A DNA stretch of 64,000 bases from an uncultured Pelagibacteraceae bacterium (GTDB lineage Bacteria; Pseudomonadota; Alphaproteobacteria; Pelagibacterales; Pelagibacteraceae), in the NCBI GenBank assembly GCA_902628195.1, contig CACOLY010000003.1, positions 1 through 64,000 of the forward strand, read 5' to 3'. The notes below the pieces were generated by a model. That model was not told the origin of the DNA and ran no database searches. It saw only the letters and a program-made list of their open reading frames with translations. Shown here one piece after another: positions 50,501 through 62,430 of this stretch. The translations under genes and the position numbers were made by a program. Position 1 is the first letter of the stretch. Each line of letters opens with the position of its first letter.

Positions 50501-52081
50501 CGATTGAGACATTCAACTCCTGGAGTAACATTAATTTCTCCACCTCCACATCACGATATTTATTCAATTGAGGATCTGGCTCAGTTAATTTATGATTTGA
50601 AACAAATAAATCCAAAAGCTAGAGTTGGTGTAAAATTAGTTGCATCATCTGGTGTAGGAACGATTGCTGCAGGAGTAGCAAAAGCAAAGGCAGACATAAT
50701 TTTAATTTCAGGTCACAATGGTGGAACCGGAGCAACACCACAAACAAGTGTAAAATATGTTGGTATTCCATGGGAAATGGGGCTTACAGAAGCCAATCAG
50801 GTCCTTACTCTAAATAACTTAAGACACAAAGTTACCTTAAGAACAGATGGAGGCATTAAAACTGGCAGGGACGTGGTTATTGCTGCTATGATGGGCGCAG
50901 AGGAATATGGGGTTGCAACAACTGCTTTAGTTGCAATGGGATGTATTATGGTGAGACAATGTCATTCAAATACTTGTCCAGTAGGTGTTTGCACACAAGA
51001 TGAAAAATTAAGAGAGAAATTTTCTGGTACACCTGATAAAATTGTTAATCTGTTTACCTTTATTGCTTCAGAAGTAAGAGAAATTTTAGCAGAACTAGGC
51101 TTTAAATCTTTAAATGATGTTATTGGACGAACAGATTTATTAATGCAAGTAAGTAAAGCTTCACCAAATTTAGATGATTTAGATTTAAATCCTTTATTTG
51201 TTCAAGCAGACCCAGGGAACAAGAAAAGATATTGCGAATCCCAGGATATAAATGAAGTCCCTGAAACATTAGATCAAGAAATTTGGCCTGATATAGAAAA
51301 GTCTTTAGATAATTCTGAGAGGGTTGAAAAAGAATTTGTAATTAAAAATACAAATAGAGCAGTTGGTACAAGAATTTCTCATCATCTTTTTACAAAGTAC
51401 GGTTATGAAAAATTAGATGAAAATTTTCTCACTTTAAACTTTAAAGGTTCAGCTGGTCAATCTTTTGGAGCCTTTTCAGCGAAAGGTTTAAAACTAAATC
51501 TTAAAGGAGATGCAAATGACTATGTTGGAAAGGGACTTTCTGGTGCAACTATTTCAATAAAGCTTTCTGATGAAAGTAATTTGATTTCAAATGAAAATAC
51601 CATTATTGGTAACACAGTTTTATATGGAGCTACCTCAGGTAAATTATTTGCTGCAGGACAAGCCGGAGATAGATTTGCAGTAAGAAACTCTGGTGCTGTA
51701 GCAGTTATAGAAGGATGTGATTCGAATGGTTGTGAATATATGACCGGTGGAACAGTTGTTATTCTTGGTAACGTTGGAGATAATTTTGCTGCTGGTATGA
51801 CAGGTGGAATGGCTTTTGTTTATGACAAATCAGGAGAGCTTGAAAAAAAAATAAATTCAGACTCCGTAGTATCACAAAGTGTTGAAACAAATTATTGGAT
51901 TAATTTTTTAATGAAATTAATCAAAGAACATTACGAAGAAACAGGATCTCAAATATCGAAAAAAATAATTAGCAATTTTACAGAGGAGATTAAAAATTTT
52001 GTACAGGTTTGTCCAAAAGAAATGTTAAATAAGCTTAAAAATCCAATTAGTTTAAAGTCTAAAATCAAACAAGTTAGTTAA
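47576..52081 (+). CDS. gltB: Glutamate synthase large subunit
   Basis: 1501 aa; DACGVGVIAS N-terminal nucleophile domain; GAKPGEGGQLPGFKV; SGHNGGTGATPQTSVKYVG; CHSNTCPVGVCTQD. Confidence 0.98.
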   Translation: MNNYKKNLKLLSENHVYSKEMEHDACGVGVIASTEGKKSREIVEYGIQALKAVWHRGAVDADGKTGDGAGIHVEIPKDFFIEKIEVTGHDYDNSEICVGMIFLPRNDYSSQEACKTIVESELTKNNFSIYGWRQVPVNPKILGVKAFQTMPEIIQVLFKSNDSNLLDKNLERKIYETRKKIENKAFELSLNNFYICSISSKSIIYKGLYLAEAISDFYLDLKDKRFISRYAIFHQRFSTNTAPSWSLAQPFRAIAHNGEINTYKGNKNWMKVHEQEMSSPLFDNVENLKPVIQKGVSDSAALDNVFELLNKSGQSAPLAKLMLVPDAWSKKNKTLPKSHQQLFNFLNSTMEPWDGPAAIAATDNEWVIAANDRNGLRPLRYAITKDKMLFAGSETGMIELNEKRILSKGRLGPGEIIGVRIEKGKIFSNDQIKDYLAKEFKHFNSQIIDLDEKLAISNEQNNFEGENLRRRQYTFGISLEDLELILHPMAEDAKEATGSMGDDTPLAVLSDRYRPLYHFFRQNFSQVTNPPIDSLRENKVMSLKTRFGNLGNILDFDTLTKENIYVLNSPILSNSQFDKFINFFGKNSINLDCTFLQNENLTNAITRIQKEAEIAVRQGVKQLVLSDKDLSSEKLPMPMLLCVGAINTFLIEKKLRGYVSINVQSGEALDTHSFATLIGVGATTVNPYLAFDSLYQRYSKKLFGQFSFDECVQRYIKSVNAGLLKIMSKMGISVLSSYRGGCNFETVGLSRSIVNDYFPGVVSKISGIGLTGIEKKIREIHKEAFESTETVLPIGGIYRYRKNGETHQYQGNLIHLLQSAVSSNSYDAYKKYAEGIYNLPPINLRDLVNFRKKKLGPSIKLSEVEPLENILKRFGSGSMSHGALSKEAHETLAIGMNRIKGASCSGEGGEDEKRFKVMDDGDSANSRVKQIASARFGVTVNYLNNCNEIEIKIAQGAKPGEGGQLPGFKVTDEIARLRHSTPGVTLISPPPHHDIYSIEDLAQLIYDLKQINPKARVGVKLVASSGVGTIAAGVAKAKADIILISGHNGGTGATPQTSVKYVGIPWEMGLTEANQVLTLNNLRHKVTLRTDGGIKTGRDVVIAAMMGAEEYGVATTALVAMGCIMVRQCHSNTCPVGVCTQDEKLREKFSGTPDKIVNLFTFIASEVREILAELGFKSLNDVIGRTDLLMQVSKASPNLDDLDLNPLFVQADPGNKKRYCESQDINEVPETLDQEIWPDIEKSLDNSERVEKEFVIKNTNRAVGTRISHHLFTKYGYEKLDENFLTLNFKGSAGQSFGAFSAKGLKLNLKGDANDYVGKGLSGATISIKLSDESNLISNENTIIGNTVLYGATSGKLFAAGQAGDRFAVRNSGAVAVIEGCDSNGCEYMTGGTVVILGNVGDNFAAGMTGGMAFVYDKSGELEKKINSDSVVSQSVETNYWINFLMKLIKEHYEETGSQISKKIISNFTEEIKNFVQVCPKEMLNKLKNPISLKSKIKQVS

Positions 52082-52820
52082 TGATTAATTTTAATTCTTT
52101 TTGTAAAATTTTTAACCATCTAGGTGAAGATAAACTATGATCCCCATTTTTGACTAAAACTAATTTTTTCTTTGAATCTACAAACATATTTAAGACTTTT
52201 TTTGAGTAAATGATTGGAACAGATTTATCTTTACTACCATGAACCATCGTTACATTGATTTTTTGATGAATTTTTCTATGTAATACTTTATTTTTTCTTC
52301 CATCTTTAATAAGTTGAAATGTAATAGGATATTCATAATCTCCATGTTTGAGATTAATTATTCCATTTTTTTTTATTTCTTTTTTCATTTTTTTTGAAAA
52401 TTTTTTCCACATCAAATATTGTAAAAATTCTGGAGCTGAACCTATTCCAATTAAACCAGAAATTTGATCTTTAAATTTTAAAATCTGATTTAAAGAAATC
52501 CATGTACCCATGCTTGAACCAATTAGTATCATTTTATTTTTTTTAACAATTTTTTTTATTAAATATGAAGTTTCTTTACTCCATTTTGAAATATTGCCAT
52601 TTATAAATTTGCCAGAGGATTTTCCGTGACCAGAATATTCTAAAGCTAAAAAACCTAATTTATTTCTTTTTGCAAAATTAAAAAAAACTTTAGGTTTTTT
52701 TCCTTCAAGATCTGACATAAAACCATGAAGAAAAACAAGATAAAGGCTTTTTTTTTGAAAAATCTTTAAATATCTTATCTTTTTATTTTTTGTTATTTTA
52801 AGGTAACTGAATTTGGTCAT
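52074..52820 (-). CDS. Alpha/beta hydrolase
   Basis: LVFLHGFMSDLEGKKP, LIGSSMGTWI (GXSXG) and VHGSKDKSVP...NGDHSLS. Confidence 0.87.
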   Translation of the reverse strand: MTKFSYLKITKNKKIRYLKIFQKKSLYLVFLHGFMSDLEGKKPKVFFNFAKRNKLGFLALEYSGHGKSSGKFINGNISKWSKETSYLIKKIVKKNKMILIGSSMGTWISLNQILKFKDQISGLIGIGSAPEFLQYLMWKKFSKKMKKEIKKNGIINLKHGDYEYPITFQLIKDGRKNKVLHRKIHQKINVTMVHGSKDKSVPIIYSKKVLNMFVDSKKKLVLVKNGDHSLSSPRWLKILQKELKLIIN

Positions 52821-52862
52821 AAAAGTTTATATCTTATATCTAATATTATATAATAATACTTA

Positions 52863-54017
52863 ATGACATCTAATTTAAAAGTTTTACAAGTAATCCCAAA
52901 ACTAGGATATGGTGGAGCAGAAACAGGATGTTATGATCTGGCACATTATTTACCAGAAAATAATTGTAAATCATTTATTGTTACAAGCGGTGGTGAATTA
53001 TTAAAATATGTTGATAAAAAAAAAGTAAAATTAATTAGACTACCAGTACATAGTAAAAATCCGTTATTGATGATATTAAATTCGATTATATTAATCTGTA
53101 TTATTTTAATTTTTAATATTTCAATTGTTCATGCACGTAGTCGAGCACCTGCTTGGTCGTGTCTATTAGCAACAAAAATTACCGGAAGAAAATTCGTAAC
53201 AACTTTTCATGGAACTTATAATTTCAAAGGAAAATTTAAAAAATTTTATAATTCAGTCATGGTAAGATCAAATTTAATAATTGCTGGTTCAAATTTTATT
53301 TTTTCACATATAAAAGACAATTATTCTGAATTTATAGATATTAAAAAAAAACTGTTAGTTATATTTAGAGGTATTAATGTAGATTACTTTGATCCTTCTA
53401 CAAAACTAGAAATTGAGGAAAAAAAACTTCGTCAAAAATGGGATATTAAAGATAATAAAAAAATTATTTTGCTACCAGGGAGACTTACTGGATGGAAGGG
53501 GCAAGAATTATTTCTAGAATCAATTAACTTAGTAAATATAAAACTTGGATATGAAGCATTTTATGTTGTGATTTTAGGAAATGATCAAGGAAGAAATTTA
53601 TATAAAAAAAAATTAATAGAATTAACCGAAAAGTATAGAATGACAAAACAAGTAAAATTTATAGATCATTGTAATGATATGGCTCTAGCATATAAAGTTT
53701 CAGATATAATTATTTCAGCATCAATTGAGCCTGAAGCATTTGGAAGAGTTGCTGTAGAAGCGCAATCAATGCAAAAACTTATTATTGCAAGTAATATTGG
53801 TGGCTCAAATGAGACTATTGATGATGAGAAAACTGGTTTATTATTTAAATCTGGTGATGCTAAATCTTTATGTGATAAAATTATTCAAGGATTTACTTTG
53901 GATGAAAGTACATTGAAAATCATGGGCAATGAAGGTAGAAAAAACATCATAAAAAAGTTTAATGTTGAAAAAATGTGTTTTTCTACTTATTCAGAGTATA
54001 AAAAATTATTTAATTAG
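52863..54017 (+). CDS. Glycosyltransferase family 4 protein
   Basis: PKLGYGGAETGCYDLA; LLPGRLTGWKGQELFLESI; SASIEPEAFGRVAVEAQSM. Confidence 0.9.
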   Translation: MTSNLKVLQVIPKLGYGGAETGCYDLAHYLPENNCKSFIVTSGGELLKYVDKKKVKLIRLPVHSKNPLLMILNSIILICIILIFNISIVHARSRAPAWSCLLATKITGRKFVTTFHGTYNFKGKFKKFYNSVMVRSNLIIAGSNFIFSHIKDNYSEFIDIKKKLLVIFRGINVDYFDPSTKLEIEEKKLRQKWDIKDNKKIILLPGRLTGWKGQELFLESINLVNIKLGYEAFYVVILGNDQGRNLYKKKLIELTEKYRMTKQVKFIDHCNDMALAYKVSDIIISASIEPEAFGRVAVEAQSMQKLIIASNIGGSNETIDDEKTGLLFKSGDAKSLCDKIIQGFTLDESTLKIMGNEGRKNIIKKFNVEKMCFSTYSEYKKLFN

Positions 54018-55934
54018 ATGCCTATAATAACTTTACCAGACGGAAATAGAATAAATTTTCCAAAAAAAGTGAGTGGCATCGAAATAGCTGAAAAAATAAG
54101 TAAATCTCTTGCTAAACAAGCACTTATAATGAGTGTTAATGGAGAATTAAAAGATTTATATTTTAATATAGATAAAGATAGTTCAGTTAAAATTTACACC
54201 GCAAATGATCCAGAGGGATTAGATGCAATTAGACATGACACAACTCATATAATGGCAATGGCTGTCCAAGAGTTATTTCCTGGTACAAAATTAGCTATTG
54301 GTCCAGCAATAAAGGATGGTTTTTATTATGATTTTTATAGAGAAGAACCTTTTACTCCTAACGATCTTGAAAAAATAGAGATTAGAATGAAAGAAATAAT
54401 CGAAAAAGATGAAAAAACAAGAAGGGAAGTCTGGGAAAGAGAAGAAACAAAAAAACATTATTCTAAACTTGGAGAAAAATATAAAGTTGAGCTTGTTGAT
54501 ATGATTCCAAAAGATAACGAGGTTTCCATTTATTATCATGGTGATTGGTATGATCTTTGTAGAGGTCCACATTTATTATCAACTGGAAGAATTGGTAAAT
54601 ATTTTAAGCTAACAAAAGTAGCTGGTGCTTACTGGAGGGGAGATTCAAAAAATGAGATGTTACAAAGAATTTATGGTACTGGCTGGGCTTCCCAAAAAGA
54701 CTTAGATAATTATTTAAAGAGAATTGAAGAAGCAGAAAAAAGAGATCATAGAAAATTAGGAAAAGAAATGGATTTGTTTCATTTTAGAGAAGAAAGTCCT
54801 GGATCAGTATTTTGGCATGAAAAAGGATGGGCTTTATTTCAAAAATTAATTAATTACATGCGAGCACGTCAAGATGCAGCAGGTTATAGAGAGGTAAACA
54901 CACCAGAAGTATTAGATAGATTGTTATGGGAAAAATCAGGACATTGGGAAAAATATGGAGAAAATATGTATACATCAAAAACCCCTGATGAAAAAGTTTT
55001 TGCTATTAAGCCTATGAATTGTCCAGGACATATTCAAGTTTTTAATCAAGGTTTAAAAAGTTATAGAGATTTACCTTTAAGAATTACAGAATTTGGAAAA
55101 GTTCATCGTTATGAACCTTCAGGAGCACTCCATGGACTTTTAAGAGTAAGAGCATTTACTCAAGATGATGCTCACATTTTTTGTTCAGAGGATCAAATTA
55201 CTAGCGAATGTTTAAATGTTACAAATTTGATTTTAGACATTTATAAAGATTTAGGTTTTAAAAATGTAGTTTTAAAATATGCTGATAGGCCTGACGTCCG
55301 AGTTGGAGATGATAAAGTATGGGATAAAGCTGAGGCATCATTATTGGATGCTGTTAAAGCTACTAAATTAGAATATTCTATAAACAAAGGTGAGGGTGCA
55401 TTTTACGGTCCAAAAATAGAATTTGTTTTAAGAGATGCAATTGGCAGAGACTGGCAATGTGGAACAGTTCAGGTTGATTTAAACTTACCTGGAAGATTAA
55501 ATGCTTCATATGTTGATAAAGATGGAACAAAGAAAGTTCCAGTGATGCTACACAGAGCTTTGTTTGGTTCACTTGAGCGATTTATCGGAATATTAATAGA
55601 AAATTATGCAGGAAAATTTCCATTTTGGATTTCTCCATTACAAACAGTTGTGATACCAATTTCAGAGGATTTCGAGGACTATGCAACAAATGTATCGGAA
55701 AAGATCAAAGAAGCTGGTATGAGTTCAATTGTTGATTTAAAAAACCATAATTTAAATTATAAAATAAGAGAACATTCATTGGCAAAAATACCAGTTTTAT
55801 TAATTTGTGGTAAAAAAGAAGTTGACAGTAATTCTGTAACCATTAGAAGATTGGATTCTAATAAACAAGAAAATATGGAACTAAATTCATTCTTAAAAAA
55901 ATTCTCTGCTTTAAACAAAGTATCCCAAAATTAA
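54018..55934 (+). CDS. thrS: Threonyl-tRNA synthetase
   Basis: TGS domain; HIMAMAVQELFPGTKLAIGP; MNCPGHIQVF; RRLDS near C-terminus. Confidence 0.98.
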   Translation: MPIITLPDGNRINFPKKVSGIEIAEKISKSLAKQALIMSVNGELKDLYFNIDKDSSVKIYTANDPEGLDAIRHDTTHIMAMAVQELFPGTKLAIGPAIKDGFYYDFYREEPFTPNDLEKIEIRMKEIIEKDEKTRREVWEREETKKHYSKLGEKYKVELVDMIPKDNEVSIYYHGDWYDLCRGPHLLSTGRIGKYFKLTKVAGAYWRGDSKNEMLQRIYGTGWASQKDLDNYLKRIEEAEKRDHRKLGKEMDLFHFREESPGSVFWHEKGWALFQKLINYMRARQDAAGYREVNTPEVLDRLLWEKSGHWEKYGENMYTSKTPDEKVFAIKPMNCPGHIQVFNQGLKSYRDLPLRITEFGKVHRYEPSGALHGLLRVRAFTQDDAHIFCSEDQITSECLNVTNLILDIYKDLGFKNVVLKYADRPDVRVGDDKVWDKAEASLLDAVKATKLEYSINKGEGAFYGPKIEFVLRDAIGRDWQCGTVQVDLNLPGRLNASYVDKDGTKKVPVMLHRALFGSLERFIGILIENYAGKFPFWISPLQTVVIPISEDFEDYATNVSEKIKEAGMSSIVDLKNHNLNYKIREHSLAKIPVLLICGKKEVDSNSVTIRRLDSNKQENMELNSFLKKFSALNKVSQN

Positions 55935-56480
55935 GTGGCAGACTTCAAACAAAATTATTTTCAAAAAAAAAATAAAGATCGTGGACCAAGATCTAATAAT
56001 AGAATTTTGTCACCAGAAGTTCAGGTAATATCTAGCGATGGAGAAAATTTAGGTATTTTAAATACGAATGAAGCAATAAATAAAGCAAAAAATGAAGGAC
56101 TTGATTTAATTGAAATAGCGCCAAATGCTAATCCTCCTGTTTGTAAAATAATGGATATGGGTAAATTTAAATATGATGCACAAAAAAAAGCTAATCAAGC
56201 AAAGAAAAAACAAAAAATAATTTCCTTGAAAGAAATTAAAATGAGACCAGTAACAGAAACACACGATTATGAATTTAAAGTTAAAAATGCAAAAAAATTT
56301 ATTGCAAAAGGTGATAAGGTTAAATTTACTATAAGATTTAAAGGAAGAGAACTTCAGCATTCCCATTTAGGAAATGAATTAATGAGTAAAATTAAAGAGG
56401 ATATGAAAGATATAGGAAAAGTAGAATTACATCCAAAATTTGATGGAAAACAAATGATAATGGTAATTCAACCTCTATAA
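55935..56480 (+). CDS. infC: Translation initiation factor IF-3 (GTG start)
   Basis: LDLIEIAPNANPPVCKIMDMGKFKYD; the GTG start directly follows the thrS stop. Confidence 0.96.
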   Translation: MADFKQNYFQKKNKDRGPRSNNRILSPEVQVISSDGENLGILNTNEAINKAKNEGLDLIEIAPNANPPVCKIMDMGKFKYDAQKKANQAKKKQKIISLKEIKMRPVTETHDYEFKVKNAKKFIAKGDKVKFTIRFKGRELQHSHLGNELMSKIKEDMKDIGKVELHPKFDGKQMIMVIQPL

Positions 56481-56534
56481 GGCCTTAATATAGGTTGTAA
56501 ATTTATACCTTTCTTTGTATAACGTCGCTCAATT

Positions 56535-56741
56535 ATGCCAAAACTTAAAACAAAAAGCTCAGCAAAAAAAAGATTTAAAATATCTGCCAGAGGTAAAGTA
56601 ATTATGGCTCAGGCTGGAAAAAGACATGGCATGATTAAAAGAACAAATTCGCAAATAAGAAAATTAAGGGGTACGACAACAATGTCTAAACAGGACGGCA
56701 AAATTGTTAAATCGTATATGCCTTACAGTATCAGAGGTTAA
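56535..56741 (+). CDS. rpmI: 50S ribosomal protein L35
   Basis: [21 protein letters not shown]. Confidence 0.97.
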   Translation: MPKLKTKSSAKKRFKISARGKVIMAQAGKRHGMIKRTNSQIRKLRGTTTMSKQDGKIVKSYMPYSIRG

Positions 56742-56742
56742 G

Positions 56743-57099
56743 ATGGCAAGAGTAAAAAGAGGTGTAACTAGTAAAGCAAAGCATAAAAAAGTTTTAAAAG
56801 CAGTAAAAGGACAATGGGGCAGAAGAAAGAATACAATTCGAGTTGCTAAACAGGCAATGGAAAAGGCTATGCAATATGCTTATAGAGATCGAAGAAATAA
56901 AAAAAGAGATTTCAAATCACTTTGGATCCAAAGAATTAATGCAGGTGTAAGAGCTGAAGGGCTTACATATTCAAAATTTATTAATGGGTTAAATAAAAGT
57001 GGTATAAAAATAGATAGAAAAATTCTTGCTGAAATAGCCTATGATAGTCCAGAAGCCTTTAAATCTATTGTTCAAAAAGCTCAATCTGCATTAAATTAA
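56743..57099 (+). CDS. rplT: 50S ribosomal protein L20
   Basis: [42 protein letters not shown] 56743 is the expected start; the track start 56704 lies inside rpmI. Confidence 0.97.
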   Translation: MARVKRGVTSKAKHKKVLKAVKGQWGRRKNTIRVAKQAMEKAMQYAYRDRRNKKRDFKSLWIQRINAGVRAEGLTYSKFINGLNKSGIKIDRKILAEIAYDSPEAFKSIVQKAQSALN

Positions 57100-57142
57100 T
57101 CTTCTCTATTGTTTTATTTTTCTGAAGAAATAATCTGTAAAA

Positions 57143-58210
57143 ATGTCAGATCTAAAAAAAATAAGAGATGAATTTTTATCTAAATTAAGATCTAAACTAG
57201 ATCTTTCACAAGTTAACCAACTCAAGACAGAGTTATTTGGTAAAGATGGTTTAATAACAAAACAATTTAAAAAAATTGGATCAATTTCAGTTTCTGAGAG
57301 AAAAAAATATGCAACAGAACTTAATAAAATTAAAGATGAGTTACAAAATTTAATTATTTCAAAGATAGGTGAAATTGAAATTTCAGAGGTAAATGAAAAA
57401 TTAAAAAAAGAAAAAATTGACGTATCTTTACCAGAAAGATCAATTATAAGAGGTAAGATACATCCTGTATCACAAACTATAGATGAAATTTCATCAATAT
57501 TTTCAGAAATAGGCTTTAGTGTTGAGGAAGGTCCAGATGTTGAAAATGAATTTAATAATTTTACAGCACTGAATACTCCGGACCATCATCCTGCTAGAGA
57601 TATGCATGATACTTTTTATTTAGATGAGAAAAAACAAAAGCTATTAAGAACACACACATCACCTGTTCAAATAAGAACAATGATTAATAATAAACCACCA
57701 TTTAAAATAATTGCTCCTGGAAGAACTTATAGGTCAGATAGTGATCAAACACATGCACCAATGTTTCATCAGGTGGAGGGCTTACACATTGATAAAGAAA
57801 TAAATATGGGGCATCTAAAAGGATGTCTTAATTATTTTATAAAAGAATTCTTTGAGGTTGATAAAATTAAAATGAGATTTAGACCGAGTCATTTTCCATT
57901 TACTGAGCCATCAGCAGAAGTAGATATAGGCTACAAAATTAAAGATGGAAAAATTGTTATAGGCGAAGGTGATCAATGGCTTGAAATTTTAGGATGTGGA
58001 ATGGTTCACCCTAATGTTTTAAAAAATGTGAGAGTTGATCCAGCTAAATATCAAGGCTATGCTTTTGGAATTGGTATAGATAGATTAGCAATGCTAAAAT
58101 ACGGAATTAATGATCTTAGAGCTTTTTTTGATTGTGATTATAGATGGTTAAACCATTTTGGATTTGATCCTTTAGATGTGCCGACAAATTACAGAGGCTT
58201 AAGCAGATGA
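57143..58210 (+). CDS. pheS: Phenylalanyl-tRNA synthetase alpha subunit
   Basis: [24 protein letters not shown] and [16 protein letters not shown]. Confidence 0.98.
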   Translation: MSDLKKIRDEFLSKLRSKLDLSQVNQLKTELFGKDGLITKQFKKIGSISVSERKKYATELNKIKDELQNLIISKIGEIEISEVNEKLKKEKIDVSLPERSIIRGKIHPVSQTIDEISSIFSEIGFSVEEGPDVENEFNNFTALNTPDHHPARDMHDTFYLDEKKQKLLRTHTSPVQIRTMINNKPPFKIIAPGRTYRSDSDQTHAPMFHQVEGLHIDKEINMGHLKGCLNYFIKEFFEVDKIKMRFRPSHFPFTEPSAEVDIGYKIKDGKIVIGEGDQWLEILGCGMVHPNVLKNVRVDPAKYQGYAFGIGIDRLAMLKYGINDLRAFFDCDYRWLNHFGFDPLDVPTNYRGLSR

Positions 58211-60615
58211 AGATCACATTTGATTGGCTGAAAGATCATTTAAATACAAGCTTAAAAGAGAAATTTCTTATAGATCAACTTACTAATATCGGATTAGAAG
58301 TAGAAAGTGTAGAAAGCTTATCTGCAGATAATAAATTATTTAAAGTAGCAAAAATCACTAAAACAAAAAAACATCCCAATGCTGATAGGCTTAAAGTTTG
58401 TGATGTTGATGTAGGAGAAAAAGATATGAAAAAAGTTGTTTGTGGTGCAAAAAATGCTACCACAGGATTAATCACAATTTATGCTCCTCCCGGTGCTGTT
58501 ATTCCTAAAACTAAAACTAAATTAGTAGTAGCTAAAATTCGAGGTGTAACATCATATGGAATGTTATGTTCTGAGTCTGAATTAAATTTATCGGATGAAA
58601 GAGAAGGAATTGTAGAATTACCGAAATCTAAATATCAGAAAAGTGTTGGTAAAAATTATTTTCAAAATAATAATCCAAATTCTATTGATTTATCTGTTAC
58701 CCCTAATAGACCAGATTGTTTAGGTATTAGAGGGATAGCTAGAGATCTTGCTGCTTCTGGTTTTGGAAGATTAAAAAATTCTAAAGAAAAAAAAATTCAA
58801 TCTAAAATAAAACACACCTTGAGTGTAAAAATTACAAAAGAAAAGGGTCAAGGTTGTAGTGTTTTTGGCAGTTGTTTAATTACCAATGTTAAAAATACAG
58901 AAAGTCCTAAGTGGCTTAAAGATAAACTTATTTCAATTGGTCAAAAACCAATTTCAGCAATAGTTGATATAACTAACTATGTTATGCTTGATATTAATCG
59001 ACCACTTCATGCATATGATGCCGATAAAATTGAAAAAGGTATAATTGTTAGAAATTCTAAATCTGGAGAACAATTTACAGCTTTAGATAACAAAAATTAC
59101 AAAATGGAAAATGGTATGTGTGTTATAAGTGACAGCAAAGGTGTTTTAGGTTTAGGAGGAATAATAGGCGGAACAAGATCGAGTACGGAACTTGATACAA
59201 AAAATATATTATTAGAATCAGCTTATTTTGAACCAAAATCAATTAGAAAAACTGCAAAAAAATTAAATCTTGATACAGATGCAAAGTTTAGATTTGAAAG
59301 AGGAATAGATCCATTGTCTATTGAAGATGGTTTAAATAAAGCAGCATTATTGATTAAAGAGGTATGTGGTGGTGTAATTAGCAAGATAGATGTTCAGAGA
59401 ACTGAAAAATTTAAAGCTAAGACAATTAAATTTGATCTAAACTTATTCGAAAAAGTAACAGGTCTTGTAATTTCTAGGAATAAAATTTTAAAGATTTTAG
59501 AAGATCTTGGTTTTAAACTTAAAAAAGAAAAAAGATATCTTAAATTAACAATTCCATCATGGAGACCTGATATTTCCCAACCTATTGATATAATAGAAGA
59601 ATTGGCAAGAATACATGGATATGATCAAATAAAAACTATTGAGCCAATAAAAAAAAGGCATAAACCTACTTTAAACAAAACACAAAAATTATTTCATTTT
59701 TTACAAAGAGCAATTGCTTCAAAAGGTTATGTCGAAGCAATCACATGGTCATTTACAGACTCAAAATATAACAACTTATTCAAAGAAAACAAAAAAGAAA
59801 TTAAGATTATCAATCCATTAAGTTCAGAAATTGGTGTTTTAAGAAATTCAATTTTTTCAAATTTAATTTTTTACATGCGAAAGAATTTAAATAGAGATAT
59901 TAAAGATTTATCTTTATTTGAAATTGGACCAATATTCAGTGGTTCAAATCCAGGAGAACAAGAAACTGTTATTGGTGGACTGAGATCTGGAAAAATATCA
60001 AGATTATCATGGATAGAAGATGATAGAATTGTAGATATATTTGATGTTAAAAAAGATATTATTCAAACATTAATCGAGGCTGGATATGATAGATCTAAAA
60101 TTTATATAGATGACACAACTCCCAATTATTATCATCCTGGAAAATCGGGAAGAATTTTTATAAATAATGAAAAAGACAAAATTGTTGGTTATTTTGGAGA
60201 AATCCATCCAAATATAATCAAGAAAATTGAAATTAAAACGGAGTCACTTGTAGGATTTGAGATTTTTGTCGATAATCTAAAAAGACCTAAAAAATTATTA
60301 AGAGATCAAAAAAAGGTTTATCAAGTGTCAGATTTTCAAAAGTCAGAAAGAGATTTTGCTTTTATAATTGATAGAAACTTTAAATCACAAGAATTAATAG
60401 AAATTATTTCAAGTGTTAATCCAAACCTTATAAGAAATGTAGATATATTTGACGTTTATGAAGGCGAAAATATTCCTGTTGATAAAAAATCAATTGCAAT
60501 AAATGTAGGCATCCAATCGTTAGATAAGCCTCTCAATGATGAGGATTTAGAGAAAGTGAATAAACTGATAATTGATACCGTTGAAAAAGAAACTGGTGCT
60601 AAAATAAGATCTTAA
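58207..60615 (+). CDS. pheT: Phenylalanyl-tRNA synthetase beta subunit
   Basis: N-terminal tRNA-binding domain ([13 protein letters not shown]) and [21 protein letters not shown]. Confidence 0.98.
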   Translation: MKITFDWLKDHLNTSLKEKFLIDQLTNIGLEVESVESLSADNKLFKVAKITKTKKHPNADRLKVCDVDVGEKDMKKVVCGAKNATTGLITIYAPPGAVIPKTKTKLVVAKIRGVTSYGMLCSESELNLSDEREGIVELPKSKYQKSVGKNYFQNNNPNSIDLSVTPNRPDCLGIRGIARDLAASGFGRLKNSKEKKIQSKIKHTLSVKITKEKGQGCSVFGSCLITNVKNTESPKWLKDKLISIGQKPISAIVDITNYVMLDINRPLHAYDADKIEKGIIVRNSKSGEQFTALDNKNYKMENGMCVISDSKGVLGLGGIIGGTRSSTELDTKNILLESAYFEPKSIRKTAKKLNLDTDAKFRFERGIDPLSIEDGLNKAALLIKEVCGGVISKIDVQRTEKFKAKTIKFDLNLFEKVTGLVISRNKILKILEDLGFKLKKEKRYLKLTIPSWRPDISQPIDIIEELARIHGYDQIKTIEPIKKRHKPTLNKTQKLFHFLQRAIASKGYVEAITWSFTDSKYNNLFKENKKEIKIINPLSSEIGVLRNSIFSNLIFYMRKNLNRDIKDLSLFEIGPIFSGSNPGEQETVIGGLRSGKISRLSWIEDDRIVDIFDVKKDIIQTLIEAGYDRSKIYIDDTTPNYYHPGKSGRIFINNEKDKIVGYFGEIHPNIIKKIEIKTESLVGFEIFVDNLKRPKKLLRDQKKVYQVSDFQKSERDFAFIIDRNFKSQELIEIISSVNPNLIRNVDIFDVYEGENIPVDKKSIAINVGIQSLDKPLNDEDLEKVNKLIIDTVEKETGAKIRS

Positions 60616-60621
60616 AGTTTA

Positions 60622-62430
60622 ATGACAACTATTGATAATATAAGAAATTTTGCAATTATAGCTCATATTGATCATGGGAAATCAACAATTGCGGACAGAA
60701 TAATCCATCACTGTGGCGGGTTAACAGAAAGAGAGATGAAAGCTCAAGTTTTAGACTCAATGGATATAGAGAGGGAAAGGGGAATAACTATAAAAGCACA
60801 AACAGTTAAATTAAATTATAGAGCTAAAAATGGAAAAGATTATATTTTGAATATAATTGATACTCCCGGTCATGTTGATTTTAGTTATGAAGTAAGCAGA
60901 TCGCTTTATGCATGTGAAGGATCAATATTAATTGTTGATAGTACTCAAGGAGTTGAGGCACAAACTTTAGCAAATGTTTATCAAGCACTAGATACTAATC
61001 ATGAAATAATCCCAGTGTTGAATAAAATTGATTTGCCTGCATCCGATATTACAAAAACAAAAAAACAAATAGAGGATGTTATAGGTATTGATACAGAAAA
61101 TGCTGTTCCTTGTTCAGGAAAAACTGGAGAAGGAATTGATAATATCTTAGAGCAAATAATCGATAAATTACCTGGACCAATAGGAAATGCTAACGAAGAC
61201 CTTAAATGCTTGTTAGTCGATAGTTGGTACGATACCTATCTTGGTGTTGTAATATTGGTAAGAGTAATAAATGGAAAAATAAAGAAAAATATGAAAATTA
61301 AAATGCTTTCAACTAATCAAGATTATATCGTTGAAAAAGTTGGAGTTTTTACCCCTAAACCTAAAGATATTATCGAACTTAATTCTGGTGAGATCGGTTT
61401 TATTACAACAGGAATAAAAGTTTTATCTGAAACAAAAGTAGGAGATACAATCTGTGATGCTGCTAAAGTTTTAGCTGATCCTTTGCCAGGTTTTAAACCA
61501 AGTAAGCCTGTAGTTTTTTGTGGATTATTTCCTGTAGACAGTTCTGAATATCAAAAATTAAAGGATGGTTTAGCTAAATTACAATTAAATGATGCAAGTT
61601 TTTCATTTGAACCAGAATCTTCATCAGCTCTTGGTTTGGGTTTTAGGTGTGGATTTTTAGGATTACTCCATCTTGAAATAATAACTGAAAGATTAGAAAG
61701 AGAGTTTGATGTTAATTTACTTACAACAACTCCAGGTGTTGTCTATAAAATAAATTTAAATAAAGGAGATACTATTGATTTACAAAATCCTTCAAGTCTT
61801 CCAGATCCAACATTAATCAAATCAATTGAGGAGCCATGGATTAAAGCTACAATTATTACACCTGACGAATATTTAGGATCAATTATTAAATTGTGTCAGG
61901 ACAAAAGAGGTATTCAAAATAATTTAGGCTATTCTGGGAATAGAGCAGTCCTGGTTTATGAACTGCCTTTAAATGAAGTGGTATTTGATTTTAATGATCG
62001 TATTAAGTCAATGACCAGTGGGTATGCTAGTTTTGATTACGAAATAATTGGTTATAGAGAAGGTGAACTTGTCAAACTTGGAATATTAGTAAATAGCGAA
62101 CCAGTCGACGCTCTTGCAATGATGATACATAAAGATTTTGCTCAAAAAACCGGTAGAGAAGTTTGTGAAAAACTTAAAGATTTAATTCCAAGACATAATT
62201 TTATGATACCAGTGCAAGCTGCTATTGGAGGTAAAATAATTGCAAGAGAGACAATTAAAGGTTTTAAAAAAGATGTTTTGACCAAAATTCATGGTGGTGG
62301 TGCCACAGATAGAAAGAGAAAATTACTTGAAAAACAAAAAAAAGGAAAAGCAAGATCCAAACAATTTGGAAGAGTTGAAATACCTCAGGAGGCATTTATA
62401 GGTGTATTAAAGATTAATAAGGAAAAATAA
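60622..62430 (+). CDS. lepA: Elongation factor 4
   Basis: [36 protein letters not shown]-terminal [30 protein letters not shown]. Confidence 0.98.
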   Translation: MTTIDNIRNFAIIAHIDHGKSTIADRIIHHCGGLTEREMKAQVLDSMDIERERGITIKAQTVKLNYRAKNGKDYILNIIDTPGHVDFSYEVSRSLYACEGSILIVDSTQGVEAQTLANVYQALDTNHEIIPVLNKIDLPASDITKTKKQIEDVIGIDTENAVPCSGKTGEGIDNILEQIIDKLPGPIGNANEDLKCLLVDSWYDTYLGVVILVRVINGKIKKNMKIKMLSTNQDYIVEKVGVFTPKPKDIIELNSGEIGFITTGIKVLSETKVGDTICDAAKVLADPLPGFKPSKPVVFCGLFPVDSSEYQKLKDGLAKLQLNDASFSFEPESSSALGLGFRCGFLGLLHLEIITERLEREFDVNLLTTTPGVVYKINLNKGDTIDLQNPSSLPDPTLIKSIEEPWIKATIITPDEYLGSIIKLCQDKRGIQNNLGYSGNRAVLVYELPLNEVVFDFNDRIKSMTSGYASFDYEIIGYREGELVKLGILVNSEPVDALAMMIHKDFAQKTGREVCEKLKDLIPRHNFMIPVQAAIGGKIIARETIKGFKKDVLTKIHGGGATDRKRKLLEKQKKGKARSKQFGRVEIPQEAFIGVLKINKEK

